Source: Erwinia tasmaniensis Et1/99 (lineage in GTDB: Bacteria; Pseudomonadota; Gammaproteobacteria; Enterobacterales; Enterobacteriaceae). From it: 64,000 nt of DNA. Positions 1 to 8,002 of the stretch are shown piece after piece. Location of the stretch: contig NC_010694.1 in NCBI RefSeq assembly GCF_000026185.1, positions 2,170,001 to 2,234,000 on the forward strand. The letters run 5' to 3'. Position 1 is the stretch's first letter; each line of letters opens with the position of its first letter. A program made the position numbers and the translations under genes. The notes beneath the pieces were generated by a model. That model was not told the DNA's origin. It ran no database searches and saw nothing but the letters and a program-made list of their open reading frames with translations.

Positions 1-153
1 CGCTTCCAAAGCACCTCTTTATGTCAACAGTGGTTAGAGCAGGCTGCGGTTGAAATGTCTTCGATCGATGAAAACATCAACAAAATTGTACCCGACTTTT
101 TATACGAGATGGGTCAAAAACTAATCACATTGAGTCATAAAAGAAATAAATAG
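1..153 (+). CDS. C-terminal fragment of an unrecognised protein
   Basis: An open frame enters from the left edge and ends with TAG at 151-153, giving 50 residues (ending in LITLSHKRNK). The residues are hydrophilic and probably helical, with no membrane segment. I do not recognise the family. The beginning lies outside the window, so neither start nor domain can be judged. Confidence 0.4.
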   Translation, partial: RFQSTSLCQQWLEQAAVEMSSIDENINKIVPDFLYEMGQKLITLSHKRNK

Positions 154-878
154 CCAAATAACAATAACTTATACCTCAATAGCTAGTAAAATTAATTTCA
201 TTTTCTCAATTTGGAATTATCTTATGTCATTTATTTTGTGCAAACTCCGCTGAATTTCATGTTGTTTAACTCGCTAACCCCCAGTAGCTTAGTCGCGGTG
301 AAATGCGACTAAGCTGCTGGGGGTGGCGTTAGAGCCAGTTATCATTTTTTATAGATATTAACTGACAATCATTCATCGAAAACATGTGTTTTATAGTAGA
401 ATTCTGATCATCAATTCCGGCCACCAGCGCATGGTAAAATATCATAATACCGTTATGTATCAGCCTAGTTGCAATAAACGTGAGTAATACTTCATTAACA
501 TGCGAATACATGCTGACTTATACATTAAGATTATATTTAATTTCTTATATTATGCTGAACCTATCTCGAAACTTACCTAAAGTTAAAAATCTAAGTTCAG
601 TTATGAAATACAATCCAGAATGAAAATTCATCAATTAGCCCCCTACCTGATCCCCCTCTCAAGTAGAACACAACTAACCTACCATTATCTATCGCCACCT
701 ATCAATAATTTTAAATGTGTCTATCACGCCGAGCTTAGCTTTTCCATTGGGGTGATGTGTTTTTTTCCTTTCGAAAATTGTAACTTCGATGACTAGTTTT
801 TTTTCATATCGCTATGCCGCAGCGCTACTTTCACTTACGCTTTTCCATATTGTTTCTATATATACTTAAACGCTGAAC
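154..878. other. gene-free AT-rich stretch
   Basis: No convincing coding frame in 725 bp; the longest frames are about 60 codons, lack ribosome binding sites and resemble nothing known. The only clear structure is the long hairpin at 278-323. Confidence 0.5.
278..323. other. 19-bp stem hairpin
   Basis: The left arm at 278-296 pairs with the right arm at 305-323 over 19 bp with a single G-T wobble, around an 8-base loop (297-304). No T-run follows on either strand, so it is not a classical intrinsic terminator. It could be a bidirectional transcript-end structure, part of a small RNA, or a relic of a mobile repeat. Confidence 0.5.
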
Positions 879-1457
879 TCACACTCCCCCCTTAACTAAT
901 AATATCAAAAGTAAGGATGCAGCTATCAACGCTGTACTATAGAATAGCTTCTTAACCAGAGTGGCATTTTTAGCCGACATCTTTCTCATGCGCAAAATAT
1001 TATTTTTTTTCTCAGTATGATCACATAGCTCTTGTGTAACCCCCTTTTCTGCCGATTTATTAAAAACCATATGAGGATATTCTCCTCTCTTCAGACAATT
1101 GTCTTCGTTTTCTTTATTATCAGCAGTGGAATCTTCATATAATGGCCTGACGGTAAACCGATATCCTAACTTTGGAATGGTCACAATTATTTTTTTATTT
1201 GTATCATCCAAATCCAGCCTTAAACTTCTTATAACCTGCGCAATACTTTGAGTCGTAACATAGCCCCCGTTCCACACGCCGGCCAAAAAATCTTCTCGTG
1301 ACACCGGTTCAGGATACTTAGTGCATAAGAGATTGAGTACATCAGCCTGTTTTTTCCGGAGCTGTACTTTTATATCATTCTTCTGCAATGTCCTTGTTTT
1401 GGGGTTGAATATAAAATCAAGGAAGTAGATTTTTGAATCGTCCATAAAATTTTCCAT
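879..1457 (-). CDS. CadC/ToxR-type membrane-anchored winged-helix regulator
   Basis: A 192-residue protein. Residues about 8-105 form an OmpR/PhoB-type winged-helix DNA-binding domain of the CadC/ToxR kind, ending in the typical PKLGYRF wing. A polar linker follows (about 108-165), then one hydrophobic segment (about 169-189) at the extreme C-terminus. Known CadC/ToxR proteins carry a periplasmic sensor after the membrane helix; here only two or three residues remain, so any signal must be sensed in the membrane, by a partner or in the cytoplasm. The start is uncertain: the internal ATG at residue 5 has a better-placed GGAA than the first ATG. It stands alone, with gene-free flanks. Target genes cannot be inferred. 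Confidence 0.75.
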   Translation of the reverse strand: MENFMDDSKIYFLDFIFNPKTRTLQKNDIKVQLRKKQADVLNLLCTKYPEPVSREDFLAGVWNGGYVTTQSIAQVIRSLRLDLDDTNKKIIVTIPKLGYRFTVRPLYEDSTADNKENEDNCLKRGEYPHMVFNKSAEKGVTQELCDHTEKKNNILRMRKMSAKNATLVKKLFYSTALIAASLLLILLVKGGV

Positions 1458-2208
1458 TTACAACTTTCTGGATTTACCATCCCATGAGTCAATTTTAATT
1501 AAGGATAATAGAGTACTGGAGTCTCACCATTCGCACCACCGATCACATCGGCCGAAGAAAAATCCTTAGCACACATACCCCCCTCGAAATAGCCAATGGC
1601 ACTGTTAAATAAAACACAAATTTATTATTTCACTTAACATTTGTAGCTACCGTTTAAACTTTATAAAAAATGTTGCGGGGAAATTAATTAAATTCACATT
1701 TCAAATCTTATCAAAGATAGTAAAGCCATACCATCGATCAATGATATAAGCATCTTTTTTTCACAGCTACTGCATTGGCTTATTGCACGTTCCCGCGGAC
1801 ATTATCACTAAATTTTTTTCCAGGGCATATTCGTTTCAATTCATTATAGTCATCTTAAAACTGAGGTCGTTGTGGTCCTCCCCCACTCGTTATGTGGCGA
1901 AAAGTTAATAAGGCAACCCGTTCTGTTCAGCTGCAGTACAAAAGCTTCTATGATTGTTGACCGATGATGTTTGCTGAAAAAATGCACTCCATCATGATCT
2001 CCCATCCACCTAAAGAGTGGAAGATCCTGTCTTTACGTTCCATTTCTGACAGCTCCCTGCCAGGTAACGACGTTTGTCTTCTGACTATAATGGATTACGT
2101 CATGGCATTTCATATGGTTTTCACCTGGTACAACAACCACCCTATAACCAACTGATAAATAACAAATAGCACTTTATGCAAAAATACACACCGCGTGCAA
2201 AACAACAA
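1458..2208. other. gene-free AT-rich stretch
   Basis: No supported gene. A 63-codon frame at 1964-2155 has no family resemblance and no convincing ribosome binding site. The stretch separates the CadC-like regulator (leftward) from ycgZ (rightward) and probably holds the promoters of both. Confidence 0.4.
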
Positions 2209-2239
2209 TTACTGTACAAAGCCTTTAATGTTGTATAAC
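2209..2239 (+). promoter_or_regulatory. candidate ycgZ promoter with 19-bp spacer
   Basis: A TATAAC element (2234-2239) lies 19 bp after a weak TTACTG (2209-2214). Long 19-bp spacers are typical of promoters controlled by MerR-family regulators, and in E. coli the ycgZ-ymgA-ariR operon is repressed by the MerR-like BluR. The -35 match is poor, so this is tentative. Confidence 0.25.
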
Positions 2240-2266
2240 TTTGTGTTCAGAGCAGGTGTACACAAT

Positions 2267-2539
2267 ATGAACACTACGATTGAGGGATATCTTATGCGTC
2301 AGGACGGTTCCAATCCAAAGATCGAAAATGACATCAGCCGTTATTTTAGTGAGGTTATCATGCCTTCACAGCAAGAAACGTTGGGCCACATTGTCGTAGA
2401 AATCTTACGTTCAGGGAGAAACCTTAACCGTAAGTCTCTTTGTTCAAAATTGTTGACTCGTTTGGAACTTGCCTCTGGCCCAGAGCAGGAGCGTCATTAT
2501 CAGCAGTTGATAGGTATGCTTTTCGGCCGCGACGAATAA
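2267..2539 (+). CDS. ycgZ: YcgZ, small connector protein
   Basis: A 90-residue protein whose C-terminal two thirds match E. coli YcgZ closely, including QQETLG, GRNL-RKSLC and the HY--LIG-LF ending. In E. coli, YcgZ belongs to a set of short helical proteins (YcgZ, YmgA, AriR, YmgC) under BluF/BluR blue-light and low-temperature control that feed the Rcs phosphorelay, raising colanic acid and lowering curli. The start chosen is the ATG at 2267; a GTG-initiated frame extends to 2195 but adds residues absent from the family. It is first of three same-strand genes with 170-220 bp gaps, probably a relaxed operon. Whether BluF/BluR exist in this genome cannot be seen. Confidence 0.85.
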   Translation: MNTTIEGYLMRQDGSNPKIENDISRYFSEVIMPSQQETLGHIVVEILRSGRNLNRKSLCSKLLTRLELASGPEQERHYQQLIGMLFGRDE

Positions 2540-2705
2540 GTTAAATATCTATCGCTGGCGATAGTTCTCTCTCCGGTCAGATTTTTAAGCAGTTTGAATG
2601 ACCGGGCCTCCGGACGGTGATTATTTCGCAGGTATAAAACTGCCGGGATGGAGGGCTTTGTGGGCAACTTCCGTATGTCCGCATCACAGGTTTCGAGAAG
2701 TTTGC

Positions 2706-2999
2706 ATGTACAAAAGTGAAGATGAAAAATTATCCGATAAAATGATGGGCGAAGCCGTTATGGTACTGCTCAGACAAGATGCAGCCATCAGTAATTCTGC
2801 TCTGATGCGCCAGCTCCGAGACATGGTCACCGTGGAAACTGACCCGCGACGCCAGGTTGCCCTCATGCGCGCTATTGATGAGGTCAGTCAATACTTGAGC
2901 GTAAAACCTCCAGCTAACAGGATAGAAATTCGCGACCGCGATAACGTAACACATTTTTTTACCAGCGAAGGTCCGGCCAACGGGGTTAAGAAACATTAG
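2706..2999 (+). CDS. ymgA: YmgA-type small connector protein
   Basis: A 97-residue protein resembling E. coli YmgA: an acidic/basic N-terminus, then MMGEAVMVLLRQ, a conserved short helical hairpin, and a variable hydrophilic tail (DRDNVTHFF). The ATG at 2706 is preferred to the upstream in-frame start at 2598 because the extra 36 residues have no counterpart in the family and overlap the leader. In E. coli YmgA acts with AriR on the Rcs system. It sits between ycgZ and ariR, the E. coli order. Function here is by homology only; these proteins diverge fast. Confidence 0.7.
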   Translation: MYKSEDEKLSDKMMGEAVMVLLRQDAAISNSALMRQLRDMVTVETDPRRQVALMRAIDEVSQYLSVKPPANRIEIRDRDNVTHFFTSEGPANGVKKH

Positions 3000-3218
3000 T
3001 GATGTTTTTTACCCATCCATGAGATGTTCAAAATATTGATCGTTCGTCGACAATCGGCCCCCTGCATTAGAGCAGGCATTGATATATGCGGGATAAATAA
3101 TCTGATTTTATTTATCTGTATTTTCCGCTCAATCATTTTCCATAGCCTCTGCACAGTGTCCTCCCTGGCAGAAGTTTTTCTTAGGAAGCGGTTAGCCTTC
3201 CTTTATAGGGTTATTACC

Positions 3219-3467
3219 ATGCAGCAGATGTCACAAGAGTCCAGCGTTTTCGCCCTTCTCCCTTCAGGAATCGAGACATCGTCGCAAGAGGCCCAGGCGC
3301 TGGGAAATATTATAGGCGAATTGAATGCTGAAGGTAGGTATATTACCAATAAGGCCCTTATTCTCAAGCTGATTGAAAAGTTGGAAATGACCTCAGACGT
3401 GATTGAACTTGACGTTTATCGCCATGTGCTTGAAGTAATTATCGGCAATACACCCGATGATGCCTGA
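3219..3467 (+). CDS. ariR: AriR/YmgB, biofilm and acid-resistance regulator
   Basis: An 82-residue protein matching E. coli AriR (YmgB): a central EAQALGNIIGELN helix, TNKALILKLIEKLE and the conserved TPDDA C-terminus (TADDM in E. coli). E. coli AriR is a small helical dimer that affects biofilm, acid resistance and the Rcs pathway, probably through protein contacts. The ATG at 3219 is used; the same frame is open upstream to 3024, but those residues (a hydrophobic stretch rich in Ile/Phe) do not belong to the family. Third gene of the ycgZ-ymgA-ariR set; the fourth E. coli member, ymgC, is absent here. Confidence 0.8.
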   Translation: MQQMSQESSVFALLPSGIETSSQEAQALGNIIGELNAEGRYITNKALILKLIEKLEMTSDVIELDVYRHVLEVIIGNTPDDA

Positions 3468-3954
3468 AACTTACTGAATAATCATTTCAACTCTTCACAT
3501 CAATTGACCACATCCTACTGTTATGAGTATTGCTTATAGTCAGAATACTCTTTCAGCTTGTTGATTTCCCCCTCTAGCGCACCTGCTCGGATGAGAAAAA
3601 ACCTCCATTCTGCATTTATGTCGTTTATATGATATCCGTCACTGTCTACTGTATCATCAGGCGGTTAATCCTGCGGCACCGCGCTGAAATAATAGCCCTC
3701 TAACTCCCCCCTCTTTTGTTGACTTATTCCAGCGAGTGAAGTTTATATTCACACGGCAAGTTATCACCAGGCAACACCATCACCGAAGGTTATTACTTTT
3801 GCAATTTAATGGCTTCATCCACCCTCAATAAATTAGACTTTTAACGTTCAACCTCTCCATGCCAGACTTCAAAATTATCACCTTGGAACTGCAAGCTGCA
3901 AAATCTCGACTATAGTTACCTCGGATGATTTTTTTACCCGTAAGGAAATCTTTG
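3468..3954. other. gene-free intergenic region
   Basis: No credible gene in 487 bp. It holds the end of the ariR transcript and, near its right end, presumably the promoter of the two lipoprotein genes. No clear terminator or operator is visible. Confidence 0.4.
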
Positions 3955-4188
3955 ATGAAAATCAAAATGCTTAATACTGCAACCGTTGCCCTGCTGTCAC
4001 TGTTCTTCCTCTCTGGTTGTTCATCAAACCAGACAATCAGAACTACGGATGGCAGGACTATTGTCACGGATGGTAAGCCGCAAATCGACAGCGACACTGG
4101 GCTGGTTTCTTATAAAGATGCCCAGACGGGCAGATCGGAACAGATCAACCGTGAGCAGATTAAGAACATGAGTGAACTTAACAATTAA
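3955..4188 (+). CDS. YgdI/YgdR-type small lipoprotein (first of two)
   Basis: A 77-residue protein with a lipoprotein signal (MKIKMLNTATVALLSLFF) and lipobox LSGC, followed by the DUF903 core: TTDGRTIVTDGKPQIDSDTGLVSYKDAQTG. E. coli YgdI and YgdR have this short beta-rich domain; their role is unknown. The ATG at 3955 follows AAGGAA by 8 nt and gives a normal signal peptide; the longer frame beginning at 3925 does not. A paralogue follows after 15 bp, so the two are a tandem duplication in one operon. Ser follows the lipid Cys, predicting sorting to the outer membrane by the +2 rule. Confidence 0.85.
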   Translation: MKIKMLNTATVALLSLFFLSGCSSNQTIRTTDGRTIVTDGKPQIDSDTGLVSYKDAQTGRSEQINREQIKNMSELNN

Positions 4189-4203
4189 TAATACGGAGTC
4201 TAA

Positions 4204-4434
4204 ATGAAAAAATTAATCGCTTTACCTCTTGCTGCCATCTTCTGTGTTGCTGCTCTCAGCGGTTGTACTCGCGCCAGCTACGCCATCCACACAAGTGACG
4301 GCCGTACCATCATCAGCGATGGCAAACCACATGAAGATTCAAAAACAGGCCTGATTGCTTACAAAGACGCGAATGGCGTTAAGCAGCAAATTAACAAAAC
4401 CGACGTTAAAGAAATGAGCGAGCTGCCTAAGTAA
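4204..4434 (+). CDS. YgdI/YgdR-type small lipoprotein (second of two)
   Basis: A 76-residue lipoprotein with signal MKKLIALPLAAIFCVAA and lipobox LSGC, then the DUF903 core HTSDGRTIISDGKPHEDSKTG and a Lys-rich end. It is clearly paralogous to the gene just upstream (shared DGRTI-DGKP, SDTG/SKTG and MSEL end). Thr follows the Cys, so outer-membrane localisation is expected. Function unknown; several Enterobacteriaceae proteins of this family are envelope-stress or osmotically responsive, which is not shown here. Confidence 0.85.
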   Translation: MKKLIALPLAAIFCVAALSGCTRASYAIHTSDGRTIISDGKPHEDSKTGLIAYKDANGVKQQINKTDVKEMSELPK

Positions 4435-4633
4435 CCCACAAAGGTTTCGTTCCCTCTGCACCTGAAAAGTTGAATACCCGCTGATTAAGGTGCAGATTTA
4501 TTGAGCAGTCCCACTGTCCGGCCCGCCCCTCGTCACGTTTTTTTATTCTGCCTTAACGCCATCCCTGACCTCTTCCGCGCTATATTACCCGGTAACTCGT
4601 TTCAAACAGCCATTCCTTGCTAGCGGAGTTTTG

Positions 4634-6274
4634 ATGAACCACACCCAGCCATCGTTCTGGATACCCAAACGCCCGATGAAACTCAGTACCTCCGTTAGCC
4701 TGCTGGTAAGCGCCGTCATTGCAGTCGTACTGTTAACAGCACACCTGTTCTATTTTTTTCAGATAAGCCATTCCACGCAGGTTGCTGTTAAAGACAAAGC
4801 ATTGGCGGTAGCCCGTACGCTGGCTCTTTCCCCGGAGATCCAACAAGGCCTGCAGCAAGAACCGGCCGATGGGATCATACAAAAACTTACCGACGCTGCA
4901 CAGAGCAGTAACCACCTCCTTTTCGTCGTGGCAACAAATATGGATGGCATTCGCTACTCACACCCCGACAAAAATCTTATTAACCGCCATTTTATCGGTG
5001 ATGACCTTTTACCCGCCCTCAAAGGTCACGAAAATGTTGCGATTAACACGGGTAAACTCGGCGTTGCGCTACGCGTGTTCACACCCGTTTTTGACCAACA
5101 CGGGCGCCAGATTGGCGTAATAGCTATTGGAATTTCTCTTAGTGAGCTTACACAACAAATTAGCCACAGCCGTTGGAACATTCTCTGGATCGCGCTATTT
5201 GGTATTCTGGTTGGCACTATGGGGACCTACCTGTTGGTTAAGGCGGCCAAACGCATTTTGCTTGGGCTTGAGCCTTTTGAAATATCCGCGTTGTTTGAGC
5301 AGCATCAGGCCATGCTGCAATCCATGAAGGAAGGCGTGATCGCCGTTGACGATCGCATGCAGGCCACTTTGATCAACCGTGCCGCACGACAGCTGCTGCG
5401 TGAAACGGGTCTGCTCCAGGCGCTCGAATGTGACAATGATGAGATTGCCGCGGCATCGGGGCCACTGATTGACAAGCTGCATAGCGTGATGAGAAGCGGT
5501 ACGGCGCGACGTGATGAAGAGATCAACTTTAATGGCCGGATATTGCTATGTAACACCATGCCGGTACGCAATAACGGGATTATTATTGGCGCTATCTGTA
5601 CGTTCAGAGATAAAACCGAGATCATTCAACTGCTTCAGCGGCTTGATGGTATGGTCACCTATATCGATGCACTTCGTGAACGCTCTCACGAATTTATGAA
5701 TAAGCTGCACGTTATTCTCGGCCTGACACATATGAAAAGCTACAACAGGCTGGAGGAGTACATCCTTAAGACGGCCCACAGTTATCATACGGAGATCGGA
5801 TCGTTACTGGGAAAAATCAAGTCGCCCGTTATTGCCGGGTTTCTGTTAAGTAAAATCAGCCGTGCGTATGACACCGGCAATCATTTGGCGGTCAATGATG
5901 ACAGTCTGCTGCCTGAAACCGGCAGTGAACAGCAGGTTGCCGTTCTGATCACCGTACTGGGTAACCTGATCGAGAACGCCCTGGATGCCGCGGGTGAAAA
6001 TGGCGATGGTGATATCAGCGTACTGTTACACTATCAGAACGGCTGGCTCAGCTGCGAAGTGAGCGATGACGGCCCTGGCATAGAAATGACCCGGATGAAT
6101 GACATCTTCGCTAAAGGTTATTCCACAAAAGGCGACAATCGCGGCGTTGGGCTGTTCCTGGTAAAACAACAAACCGAGAGCCTCGGCGGGAAAATTATTG
6201 TAGAGTCCGAACCCGGTGTGTATACCCAATTTTTCGTACAACTGCCCTGGGATGGAGAGAATAAAAACGCATGA
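4634..6274 (+). CDS. dcuS: DcuS, C4-dicarboxylate sensor histidine kinase
   Basis: A 546-residue CitA/DcuS-family kinase, close to E. coli DcuS. Membrane helices at about 20-43 and 183-205 bracket a periplasmic PASP domain that keeps the ligand residues in RYSHP and ALRVF (equivalents of Arg107, His110 and Arg147). A cytoplasmic PAS domain (about 215-325) precedes the phosphoacceptor His352 in RSHEFMNKLH and a GHKL ATPase domain (NLIENALDA, DDGPGI, GVGLFLVKQ). The ATG at 4634 follows GGAG by 5 nt; the TTG directly before it is a poorer start. It overlaps dcuR by 4 bp (ATGA). Known role: senses fumarate, malate and related acids and, with DcuR, switches on fumarate respiration. Neighbouring genes fit that regulon. 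Confidence 0.95.
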   Translation: MNHTQPSFWIPKRPMKLSTSVSLLVSAVIAVVLLTAHLFYFFQISHSTQVAVKDKALAVARTLALSPEIQQGLQQEPADGIIQKLTDAAQSSNHLLFVVATNMDGIRYSHPDKNLINRHFIGDDLLPALKGHENVAINTGKLGVALRVFTPVFDQHGRQIGVIAIGISLSELTQQISHSRWNILWIALFGILVGTMGTYLLVKAAKRILLGLEPFEISALFEQHQAMLQSMKEGVIAVDDRMQATLINRAARQLLRETGLLQALECDNDEIAAASGPLIDKLHSVMRSGTARRDEEINFNGRILLCNTMPVRNNGIIIGAICTFRDKTEIIQLLQRLDGMVTYIDALRERSHEFMNKLHVILGLTHMKSYNRLEEYILKTAHSYHTEIGSLLGKIKSPVIAGFLLSKISRAYDTGNHLAVNDDSLLPETGSEQQVAVLITVLGNLIENALDAAGENGDGDISVLLHYQNGWLSCEVSDDGPGIEMTRMNDIFAKGYSTKGDNRGVGLFLVKQQTESLGGKIIVESEPGVYTQFFVQLPWDGENKNA

Positions 6275-6990
6275 TCAATGTTCTGGTCGTCGATGATGAC
6301 GCGATGGTGGCTGAACTTAACCGTTGCTATGTTGCACAACTCTCTGGCTTCAGCTGCTGTGCCGTGGCATCGACCCTGCAACAGGCCAAAGAGCTGATTC
6401 TGGACAATCAATTAGCCATTGACCTGATCCTACTGGATGTCTATCTGCAACAGGATAACGGACTGGATCTGCTGCCCGTGTTACGCGAGTCAAAACGTCC
6501 GGTCGAGGTCATCATCATCTCGTCGGCCGCCGATGCCACCACAATCAGACAGTCGCTGCACTATGGTGTGGTTGACTATTTGATCAAACCTTTCCAGTTC
6601 TCACGTTTTGAAGAGGCATTGACGGGCTGGCAGCGGAAAAAAAAATTGATGGATTCTCGTCCTTTTTATCAGCAGGCGGATGTCGATAGGCTAATTTACG
6701 GTAATCCCTCCCCCACGGATGACGGGAAACGCCTGCCTAAGGGGCTAACCCCACAAACCCTTCGCACTCTGTGCCTGTGGATCGATGCTCACCCTTCTGA
6801 AGAGTTTTCCACAGACGATCTTGCCGCCGCCGTCAATATTTCACGCGTTTCGTGCCGTAAATATCTCATCTGGCTCGCGCAGACCAATATTCTGTTTACC
6901 AGCATTCACTATGGCGCGACCGGCCGCCCGGTTTACCGTTATCGTCTGCAGGCGGAACACAGCGCTCAGCTTAAGCAATATTGTCAATGA
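6271..6990 (+). CDS. dcuR: DcuR, response regulator
   Basis: A 239-residue CitB-family response regulator. The receiver domain (1-120) has the acidic pair DDD, phosphoacceptor Asp56 in LLDVYL and the conserved Lys in LIKPF. The C-terminal part (about 150-235) holds a helix-turn-helix with SEEFSTDDLA-VNISRVSCRKYL, as in DcuR/DpiA. Translation is coupled to dcuS by an ATGA overlap. It is convergent with the apbE gene, their 3' ends overlapping by 20 bp. By homology DcuR-P would activate the transporter, fumarase and fumarate reductase genes found here, although I could not define a DcuR box. Confidence 0.95.
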   Translation: MINVLVVDDDAMVAELNRCYVAQLSGFSCCAVASTLQQAKELILDNQLAIDLILLDVYLQQDNGLDLLPVLRESKRPVEVIIISSAADATTIRQSLHYGVVDYLIKPFQFSRFEEALTGWQRKKKLMDSRPFYQQADVDRLIYGNPSPTDDGKRLPKGLTPQTLRTLCLWIDAHPSEEFSTDDLAAAVNISRVSCRKYLIWLAQTNILFTSIHYGATGRPVYRYRLQAEHSAQLKQYCQ

Positions 6991-7939
6991 GCCGGTAACC
7001 GTCGTTGAGCCGTTTGAAGCTGAATTGACGCTGGGAAGAGCAGATAATTTCCTTGTCCCGTGTGACGAAAACAGCCTCAATTCCCGGATTTTGATCAAGC
7101 GTTGCAAGGCCCTGCTCTACGCCCTGCCCGTACATTAAGGTGGTCCATACATCACCATCGGTGGCGTTATCGCAAATAATGGTCACGCTCAGCAGCTCAT
7201 TATCGAGCGGATAACCCGTCTGCGGATCAAGAATGTGATGGTAGCAGCGGCCGTCCAGTTCAAAATAACGTTCGTAGATACCCGACGTGACGACCGATTT
7301 ATCAGTGACGCTGATCACGCCGAGCGCAGCATCATCCGCTGCAAACGGCTGCTTCAATCCTATCTTCCAGGGTTGCTGAACGCTGTTTCCTAATGCCAGC
7401 ACGTTGCCACCCAGATTGATAAGCGCATTCTCAACGCCCTGCTGGCGCAGATAGTCACGCACCACGTCAGCAATATACCCTTTGGCAATGGCCCCCAAAT
7501 CGATCTCCATACCCGCCAGTGGCAAAAATACGGAAGCGGCCACGTCGTCCAGGATAACCTGATTGGGGTCAGTTAACCTGAGCAGCGCACGCAGTTCAGA
7601 AGCTGCCGGCACGTGACAACCCTGGAAACCGATCTTCCAGCGCTTTACCAACGGCCCGATAGTAAAGTTAAAACAGCTGCCTGGTAATGTACTGACCTTT
7701 TTAGCCAGTTTGATCACCTCATAAAGCGTCCTGCTTACGACAACGGCATGCTCTCCTGCCGCACGGTTTATCGCCATCACCTGGGACCGCTCACGGTTGA
7801 CGGTGAAAATATCCTCCTGCTGCTTAATCAGGCGAAACACATTTCCCGCCAGCTGCTGATTATCTTCAAACAGCTTTAGCTGCACAGGAGAACCCATAAG
7901 GACAGCAGAATAGCAGTAGACGCCGCTATCTGAAGACAT
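6971..7939 (-). CDS. ApbE-family FAD:protein FMN transferase
   Basis: A 322-residue protein of the ApbE family with GAIAKGYIADV, NLGGNVLALG, VTSGIYERYF and HHILDPQTGYP, the substrate and Mg-binding motifs. ApbE enzymes attach FMN through a phosphoester bond to Thr in a D-x-x-(T/S)-G-A-T motif. There is no lipoprotein signal, so this is a cytoplasmic form. It lies 63 bp downstream of the fumarate reductase gene on the same strand; that protein has exactly such a motif (DAITGAT), so it is the likely substrate. A strong GGGAGGT precedes the ATG at 7939. Known precedent: cytoplasmic ApbE pairs with NADH:fumarate reductase in Klebsiella. Confidence 0.9.
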   Translation of the reverse strand: MSSDSGVYCYSAVLMGSPVQLKLFEDNQQLAGNVFRLIKQQEDIFTVNRERSQVMAINRAAGEHAVVVSRTLYEVIKLAKKVSTLPGSCFNFTIGPLVKRWKIGFQGCHVPAASELRALLRLTDPNQVILDDVAASVFLPLAGMEIDLGAIAKGYIADVVRDYLRQQGVENALINLGGNVLALGNSVQQPWKIGLKQPFAADDAALGVISVTDKSVVTSGIYERYFELDGRCYHHILDPQTGYPLDNELLSVTIICDNATDGDVWTTLMYGQGVEQGLATLDQNPGIEAVFVTRDKEIICSSQRQFSFKRLNDGYRLIDNIA

Positions 7940-8002
7940 GGCACCTCCCTGGGTGAAGTGACTTGTCAGGGACGGCTAGCCGCCCCTGATGATAAGAAAA
8001 TC

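Noticed and set aside
1964..2155. 63-codon rightward frame
   Set aside because: No ribosome binding site, no family, and in gene-free AT-rich DNA.
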